This document shows, one piece after another, positions 58,886 through 64,000 of a stretch of 64,000 nt of DNA (the stretch's first letter is position 1; every line of letters begins with the position of its first letter). The translations under genes were made by a program, and so were the position numbers. The notes beneath the pieces were generated by a model. That model had not been told where the DNA came from, did no database searches, and saw only the letters and a program-made list of their open reading frames with translations. The DNA comes from Nocardioides sp. (GTDB taxonomy: Bacteria; Actinomycetota; Actinomycetes; Propionibacteriales; Nocardioidaceae): contig NZ_JAOPWY010000032.1 of assembly GCF_025965415.1 (NCBI RefSeq), positions 1 through 64,000 of the forward strand. The letters are read 5' to 3'.

Positions 58886-59692
58886 TCACCTGTTCTGCTC
58901 GAGGGTCATGTCGAGGTGTACGGCGTGGGGGTCCGTGCGGTTCACCCGCGCGGGGCGGCGGCGCCACAGCCAGACCACGTCCCAGCCGAAGGACTCCGCC
59001 AGCAGCACCCACGCGAGCACCAGCGCGGCCAGGGTCACGCCACGCGGCGCGTAGCCCGACGCGGTCAGCGCCAGTGTGATCCCCGCGACGGCAGCGACCA
59101 CCTTGCGCCAGTAGCGCGGGGGCAGCGGTCGCTGCATCCACGGCACCAGCCACGTCACCACGGCGTAGGCGTAGCGGACCAGCCCCATCGCCAGCACCCA
59201 GGCGCCGGCGGAGCGGGCGACGTACGCGCTGAGCACGAGGATGAGGAAGGCGTCGGCCTCGCCGTCGAGCCTGCCGCCGAACGCCGAGGCCGTGCCCGTG
59301 CGCCTCGCGACCCGTCCGTCCACGAAGTCCAGCGCCAGCGCCACCACGGTGACGGGGACCAGCGCGGGGACGACGTCCACGGAGGTGAGGAGCGACTCGG
59401 CCACCAGCGCCGCGACGCCGCACGCGAGCACCGCCCGGGTCATGGTGACCAGGTCGGCGGGACCGAGCACCTCGACCCGGTCGACGACCGCGCGACGCCC
59501 GGTCGCGACGGCGAGCACGACGCCGCACGCCAGTCCGGTCGTGGCGCCACGTGGACCGACTCCGGGGAGGACGAGCAGCATCACGAGCAGGCTCAGGACC
59601 GCGGCCAGCAGGCCGCGACGCACACCGATCACCGTGGCCTCCTCACGCGACGCCGTCGTGAGGAGTACGACGCGGAGCCGCGGGGGGTTCAC
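58886..59692 (-). CDS. CDP-alcohol phosphatidyltransferase family protein
   Basis: This 268-residue membrane protein has the family signature DGxxAR(x8)GxxxDxxxD: DFVDGRVARRTGTASAF, then GGRLDGEADAF. It joins a CDP-linked lipid to an alcohol. The alcohol is unknown. It may be connected with the nearby sulfatase-like gene and the lipid-linked set upstream. GTG start at 59692; an internal start near residue 22 is possible. Confidence 0.9.
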   Translation of the reverse strand: MNPPRLRVVLLTTASREEATVIGVRRGLLAAVLSLLVMLLVLPGVGPRGATTGLACGVVLAVATGRRAVVDRVEVLGPADLVTMTRAVLACGVAALVAESLLTSVDVVPALVPVTVVALALDFVDGRVARRTGTASAFGGRLDGEADAFLILVLSAYVARSAGAWVLAMGLVRYAYAVVTWLVPWMQRPLPPRYWRKVVAAVAGITLALTASGYAPRGVTLAALVLAWVLLAESFGWDVVWLWRRRPARVNRTDPHAVHLDMTLEQNR

Positions 59693-59705
59693 CGCGGGGG
59701 ACGGC

Positions 59706-61166
59706 TCAGGCCAGCCGGAAGGCCACCTTCCGCGCCAACGGGTCGGCCCGCACCAGTTCGACGGTCACTTCCTCGCCCAGCGGGAGCTCGGCGTCGCCGG
59801 CGACCGAGGCCTCGATGGCGGGGTCCTCGATGGTGACGTCGCCTTTGGTCCTGTCCTTCTCGGAGATCTCGACGACGACGGCGGAGAAGGACTGGCCGAC
59901 CCGCTCCGAGAGCAGCTCGGCCTCGCACAGGTCGACGATGGCGTTCTCGTACTGGTTGGCCCGCCGCCCCGACTCGCTCATCGTGTCGGGCAGCCCGACC
60001 ATCGCGGCCAGCACCCAGTCGGGCACCTCGGTGCCCGCACACAGCGCCACGCAGACCTCGCCGGCGTAGCGGTCGGCGAGGCGCCGCAGGGGTGCGGTGA
60101 CGTGGGCGTACTCGGAGGCCAGCGCCGAGTGCTGCGCCAGCTCGGGGAGCTCGCCGTTGAAGGTCACGTAGCCCGCCCCGCGCATCAGCCGGGTGCACGC
60201 GACGACCATCGCGGCGTGGGTGGGCCTCGAGGGGTCGAGCGTGCGGATGAAGTCGGGGTAGAGCTGCTCGGCCGGCCACTCGATCCCCAGCGCCCGGGCG
60301 GTGCGGTGGAGGCGCTGGACGTCGCGGGGATCCGCCGGCGGCAGGGTGCGGAGGATGCCGACGCGCGCGTAGACCATGAGCGAGGCCGCGGCCATCCCGG
60401 TCAGCAGCGAGATCTGGGCGTTCCAGCTCTCGACGGGCGTCAGCCGGCGGAACTCCAGGTCCCAGTGGCCCTCGGCGCTCTCCACGAGGTCCTGCTCGGG
60501 CAGCGGCAACGACACGCCCCCGCGCGCCGCCTCGCGGGCCAGCCGCAGCTCGCCCACCTCCTTCAGCAGGCCGATGAGCTCACCGGCGCGCCCGGCGTCG
60601 AGGTCGGCTTGGACGCCCTCGTAGGACAGCTTGGCGCGCGACTTCACCAGCGCTCGCTCGACCTTCACGTCGGTGCCCTCGCCCGTCTCGTCGACCTTGA
60701 TCGTCCACAGGAGGGCCGGTCGCACCTCGTCGGGGAGCAGCGACGCCGCGCCCTCGCTCAGCACGGTCGGGTGGAGCGGGATCTTGGAGTCGGCGCCGTA
60801 GAGGGTCTCGCCGCGGCGGTTGGCCTCGACGTCGACGGGGTCACCGGCAGTGACGAAGGCGGCCACGTCGGCGATCGCGTAGTGGACGACGTACCCGCCC
60901 GGGTGGTCCGGGTCGCGCTCGATGTGCATCGCCTGGTCGAGGTCGCGGGCCGACTCGGGGTCGATCGTCACGAGCTCGATGTCGGTGCGGTCGAGGCCGG
61001 GCAGGCGCGGGTCGGCCGCCGCATCGGCAGCCGCCTTCTCCACGGCCTCGGGGAATCCCGGCGAGACCTTCAGCTCCTGCTGGATCGCGGCGATGCCGTC
61101 GCGCATCTCCTGCGCGGAGACGCTGTCGCCGCTGGAACGGACCTTCACCACACGGTTGCTGGGCAT
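59706..61166 (-). CDS. RNB-domain ribonuclease (RNase II/R family)
   Basis: This 486-residue protein has the RNB catalytic motif DIELVTIDPESARDLDQAMH and YAIADVAAFVTAGDPVDVEA near the N terminus, the metal Asp residues in DSKIPLHPTVL, and MRGAGYVTFNG in the C half. It degrades RNA from the 3' end. It is shorter than RNase R, with no clear N-terminal cold-shock domains and only a short C-terminal S1-like piece. Confidence 0.9.
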   Translation of the reverse strand: MPSNRVVKVRSSGDSVSAQEMRDGIAAIQQELKVSPGFPEAVEKAAADAAADPRLPGLDRTDIELVTIDPESARDLDQAMHIERDPDHPGGYVVHYAIADVAAFVTAGDPVDVEANRRGETLYGADSKIPLHPTVLSEGAASLLPDEVRPALLWTIKVDETGEGTDVKVERALVKSRAKLSYEGVQADLDAGRAGELIGLLKEVGELRLAREAARGGVSLPLPEQDLVESAEGHWDLEFRRLTPVESWNAQISLLTGMAAASLMVYARVGILRTLPPADPRDVQRLHRTARALGIEWPAEQLYPDFIRTLDPSRPTHAAMVVACTRLMRGAGYVTFNGELPELAQHSALASEYAHVTAPLRRLADRYAGEVCVALCAGTEVPDWVLAAMVGLPDTMSESGRRANQYENAIVDLCEAELLSERVGQSFSAVVVEISEKDRTKGDVTIEDPAIEASVAGDAELPLGEEVTVELVRADPLARKVAFRLA

Positions 61167-61218
61167 GGCCACGACCCTAGCCACACGTGGCGACGGAGCG
61201 CTGCCTACTCTGTGCGGC

Positions 61219-61998
61219 GTGCTGATCCTGCTGCCGCCCAGTGAGGGCAAGACCGCGCCGCGCCGGGGCAAGCCCCTCGACCTCGCCGCGCTCGCGTCAC
61301 CCTCGCTGACCGCGACGCGTACGGCGCTGCTGGAAGCGCTCGTCACCCTCTGCCGCGACGACCCGGACCACGCCGCCGAGGTGCTGGGCCTCGGCCCCGC
61401 ACAGCGCGACCTCGTGCAGCGCAACGCGGGCCTCGCGAGCGCTCCGACGGCGCGCGCGGACGCGATCTACACCGGCGTCCTCTACGACGCCCTCGACCCC
61501 GCGACCCTCTCCCCCGCGGCGCGCCGGCGCGCGACCTCGCGCCTGGCGGTGACCAGCTCGCTGTTCGGGCTCGTGCGCCCGGGCGACCGGATCCCGGCCT
61601 ACCGCCTCTCCGGAGACGCCGTGCTGCCAGAGCTCGGCTCGGTCGCCGGCGTCTGGCGCGAGGTCCTCGGCGAGGCTGTCACCGACGGCATGCGACAGGG
61701 ACTGCTCGTCGACCTCCGCTCCAGCACGTACGCCGCCTTCTGGAGGCCGACCCCCGAGGTCGCCCGGCGGGTCGCGACCGTCCGCGTGCTCCACGAGTCG
61801 GGCGGGAGGCGCGCCGTGGTCAGCCACTTCAACAAGGCCACCAAGGGCCGCCTGGTCCGCGCGCTCCTCGAGGACGGTGCCGATCCGCGCAGCCCGAAGG
61901 CCCTGGCCGACACGCTCCGCCGCCTCGGCTGGAGGGTCGAGCTCGGCACACCGACCGCGAAGGGCACCCAGCTCGACGTCGTCGTCAGCGAGGTCTGA
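61219..61998 (+). CDS. yaaA: peroxide stress protein YaaA (DUF328)
   Basis: This 259-residue protein has the LLPPSEGKT start, the DLRSSTYAAFW motif and the VSHFNKATKGRLVRALL motif of the YaaA family. In E. coli YaaA lowers free iron and limits peroxide damage to DNA and proteins. The GTG at 61219 is chosen since the LLPPSEGKT motif begins at the next codons. Confidence 0.9.
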   Translation: MLILLPPSEGKTAPRRGKPLDLAALASPSLTATRTALLEALVTLCRDDPDHAAEVLGLGPAQRDLVQRNAGLASAPTARADAIYTGVLYDALDPATLSPAARRRATSRLAVTSSLFGLVRPGDRIPAYRLSGDAVLPELGSVAGVWREVLGEAVTDGMRQGLLVDLRSSTYAAFWRPTPEVARRVATVRVLHESGGRRAVVSHFNKATKGRLVRALLEDGADPRSPKALADTLRRLGWRVELGTPTAKGTQLDVVVSEV

Positions 61999-62005
61999 GC
62001 GGCGG

Positions 62006-63097
62006 CTAGCGCAGCGGGATCACGTCGGTCGCCTCGAGCGGGTCCATCCCGCACAGCGCCAGCAGGTCGGCGATGATCGAGCGCACCTGCGCGAGGATGA
62101 CCTCCGCCGACAGGTCGGCGCTGTGCTCCACCGACGCCGTCGCGCGGCCGAGGGCGATGAGGTCCTCGACCACGGCCGTGGCCATCCGGTCGGCCACCAG
62201 CTCGTCGGCGACCCGCTCGGCCAGGGTGGCCAGGTCCCGCAGCAGGGCGCCGTACGACGTGGGCACGGCTTCGCGGCGGTAGGTGGCCACCGCCACCCGG
62301 CGCACCACGACGCGGGTGTTGCGCAGGGCCACGTCGAGGGGCTCGACGAGGTCGGCGAGCTGGCGCTGGTGCTCACCGTGCCGCCGCCGGAAGGGCGAGG
62401 AGCTCACCACGGACAGCCCCTCCTGGGACGCGGCCCGCAGCTCGGCGATGAGGACGTCGGTCGAGCGGGCGTCGCGCAGCGTGGCGAGGGCGAGGTCGAC
62501 GTCCCCGTCGCCCAGGCGGTCAGCCGCGGAGCGGAGCAGGTCGGCGATCTTCCGCACCACCACTGCTGCCTGGTCGCGCGGCTTGCGCAGGGGTGCCCGC
62601 GGCACGACCGTGGCCGCCACGAGCGCCACGGCCCCGCCGATCAGTGCGTCGGTCCAGCGGAGGAACGCGTCCCCCGGCGCCGGGGCCAGCGCGGCCACGA
62701 CGATCCCCTGGACCGCCGCCTGGATGATCATCAGCTGCCCCGCGTCGAGCAGCAGCGCGATCGACATCCCGGCTGCCACGATCAGCGTGATCTGGAATCC
62801 GCCGGAGCCGATGAGGTGGGTCGTCACGTCGCCGAGCAGCACGCCCAGCGCCACGCCCACCGTCACCTCGGCGACCCGGCGCTGGCGCTGGCCGTAGGAC
62901 ATGCCCAGCGAGACCACCGCCGCGATCGGGGCGAAGAACGGCAGCCGGTGCTCGAAGACGTCGGCGGCCAGCCACCACGCCACGCCGGCGGCGATCGCAC
63001 ACTGGCCGATCACCCAGCCCTTGGCCCGCAGCCGGGCGACGCGGGCGCGCAAGGACGTCCGGCCGCGCGCTGCCATCAGCTCCGCGTCGAGGCGCAT
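62006..63097 (-). CDS. FUSC family membrane protein (aromatic acid exporter-like)
   Basis: This 363-residue protein has about six membrane segments in residues 25-160 and a long helical cytoplasmic part with DQAAVVVRKIADLLRSAADR. It belongs to the FUSC/aromatic acid exporter superfamily by overall layout. The substrate is unknown. It ends seven bases from the convergent yaaA gene. Confidence 0.8.
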   Translation of the reverse strand: MRLDAELMAARGRTSLRARVARLRAKGWVIGQCAIAAGVAWWLAADVFEHRLPFFAPIAAVVSLGMSYGQRQRRVAEVTVGVALGVLLGDVTTHLIGSGGFQITLIVAAGMSIALLLDAGQLMIIQAAVQGIVVAALAPAPGDAFLRWTDALIGGAVALVAATVVPRAPLRKPRDQAAVVVRKIADLLRSAADRLGDGDVDLALATLRDARSTDVLIAELRAASQEGLSVVSSSPFRRRHGEHQRQLADLVEPLDVALRNTRVVVRRVAVATYRREAVPTSYGALLRDLATLAERVADELVADRMATAVVEDLIALGRATASVEHSADLSAEVILAQVRSIIADLLALCGMDPLEATDVIPLR

Positions 63098-63109
63098 CGG
63101 CGAGAGGCC

Positions 63110-63850
63110 TCAGAGACCCGAGTCGTCCGAGCGCACCAGGATGCGCTGGCACTCCTCGCACCGGACGACCTCCTCGGCCGGGGCCGAGCGGATGCGCGAG
63201 ATCTCGGACGGGTCGATGGTCATGTTGCAGCCGCCGCACTGGCGGTCGCGCAGCAGCGCGGCGCCCACGCCCTTCTGCTCGCGGAGCCGCTCGTAGAGCG
63301 CCATCAGGTCGGCGGGCATCCCCTCGACCGCGGGGCCGCGGGCGCTCGCGACCTCGGCGAGCGCGGCGTCGATCCCGGCCTGCTTGTCGTCGCGGGCCGC
63401 GGTCAGCTCGGCCAGCCTCGCGTCGATGTCCTCGGCGCGGATGCCCAGTCCGGTCAGCACCTGCTGGGCCTCCTCGAGCGCCTCCATCACCTCGAGCTCG
63501 GCGTCCTCGAGCGTCGTGATGCGCCGCTCCAGCGACACCAGCTCGTGCTGCATCCGCTCGAGGTCCTTGGGCTGGGTGATCTGCCCGGAGTCCATCCGCG
63601 TGCGGTCGCGCTCGCGACGCGCCCTGACCTGCTCGACCTCGCGGTCGGCCTTGGCCTGCTCCACCGCCAGGTCGTCGACCACGATGCGCGCGTCGCGCAC
63701 CTGGTCGGTGAGGGCGGTGCGCTCGGCCTGCAGCGAGGCGATCTCGGCCAGCTCCGGGAGGTGGGCGCGCCGGTGGCGCAGCTGGCTGGCGCGCCCGTCG
63801 AGATCGGCGATGACGAGCAGCGCGAGCTGGTGGGTGGGATCGGCCTTCAA
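63110..63850 (-). CDS. coiled-coil protein with C4-type zinc ribbon
   Basis: This 246-residue protein has a long helical hairpin (residues about 20-175) rich in Glu, Arg and Leu, and a C-terminal C4 zinc ribbon (CGGCNM and VRCEEC). It is of the CdsZ-like family found next to Nif3 genes and proposed to act on translation. The start is a TTG at 63850, selected because AGGAGAGCCG lies directly before it; no ATG is available. Confidence 0.88.
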   Translation of the reverse strand: MKADPTHQLALLVIADLDGRASQLRHRRAHLPELAEIASLQAERTALTDQVRDARIVVDDLAVEQAKADREVEQVRARRERDRTRMDSGQITQPKDLERMQHELVSLERRITTLEDAELEVMEALEEAQQVLTGLGIRAEDIDARLAELTAARDDKQAGIDAALAEVASARGPAVEGMPADLMALYERLREQKGVGAALLRDRQCGGCNMTIDPSEISRIRSAPAEEVVRCEECQRILVRSDDSGL

Positions 63851-63867
63851 CGGCTCTCCTGAGGACT

Positions 63868-64000
63868 TCAGTAGCGAAACGACCACGGGTCGGTGCACTG
63901 CGTGCTGACCCGGGTCTCGACCCTATCGCCCATCGCGGTGCGCAGCCGACCCTCCACCACCGGGAGCCAGGTCCACTCCGCCGCCCAGTGCGCGACGTCG
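63868..64000 (-). CDS. Nif3-like dinuclear metal centre protein, C-terminal end
   Basis: The last 43 codons of a gene that continues beyond the window. It reads DVAHWAAEWTWLPVVEGRLR, then ETRVSTQCTDPWSFRY and TGA at 63868. This end pattern is typical of the Nif3/YbgI family (GTP cyclohydrolase 1-type 2 homologues). It is upstream of the zinc-ribbon gene on the same strand, a common pairing in actinomycetes. Confidence 0.85.
   Translation of the reverse strand, partial: DVAHWAAEWTWLPVVEGRLRTAMGDRVETRVSTQCTDPWSFRY

Noticed and set aside
59241-61244. Long plus-strand open frame opposite the RNB ribonuclease and CDP-alcohol gene
   Set aside because: Low-complexity antisense shadow; the minus-strand frames carry clear family motifs.

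Overview
The window is very GC-rich, with short intergenic gaps, many GTG starts and many ATGA/GTGA stop-start overlaps. The gene content (glnE beside a GlnA2-type glutamine synthetase, HspR-type regulator, late cobalamin genes, a SatD family gene, 13E12/DUF222 HNH genes) fits a high-GC actinomycete, most likely Nocardioides or another member of the Nocardioidaceae. That placement is inferred from gene content and style, not from a marker gene.

Layout. 0-9 kb: end of an HNH gene, a MerR-PP2C fusion with a TetR regulator, a secreted endonuclease/exonuclease/phosphatase protein, hspR/hsp20, a ceramidase-like membrane enzyme, ctlX, a threonine aldolase-like PLP enzyme and a secreted nuclease. 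9-15.4 kb: cobT-cobS and cobU, separated by a decaying stretch (NUDIX remnant, broken HNH gene) and a SigG-type sigma factor. 15.6-20.3 kb: one 1554-residue secreted repeat protein. 20.4-27 kb: SatD pair, glnE, an amidotransferase and glnA2. 27-39 kb: AbgT transporter remnant, a two-component system, twin small secreted proteins, nadE, a sugar dehydrogenase-like protein, panB, a histone H1-like protein and map.

39.2-48.4 kb: rnpB (RNase P RNA) followed by an integrated element of about 8.8 kb, bounded by a 26-bp duplication of the rnpB 3' end. It carries a tyrosine integrase, regulators, an AlpA-like protein, a terminase-small-subunit-like fragment, an HK97-type prohead protease and a major capsid protein, plus a HicA-like pair. 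I see no portal, large terminase, tail or lysis gene. It therefore looks like a phage satellite that makes its own capsid, rather than a complete prophage. Three related repeats of about 85 bp lie around the terminase-like fragment.

48.4-55.5 kb: a minus-strand block in which a 42-residue peptide with threonine at every second position is followed by an ABC exporter and a Ser/Thr kinase. This looks like a peptide modification and export system that I cannot match to a known class. Upstream on the same strand lies a set of five genes (medium-chain dehydrogenase, 6-carboxytetrahydropterin synthase-like protein, glycosyltransferase, LPG-synthase-type membrane protein, RibD-like reductase) that looks like a pathway to an unknown product. 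55.5-64 kb: a membrane sulfatase-like enzyme with an ECF sigma/anti-sigma pair, a CDP-alcohol phosphatidyltransferase, an RNB ribonuclease, YaaA, a FUSC family protein, a zinc-ribbon coiled-coil protein and the end of a Nif3-like gene.
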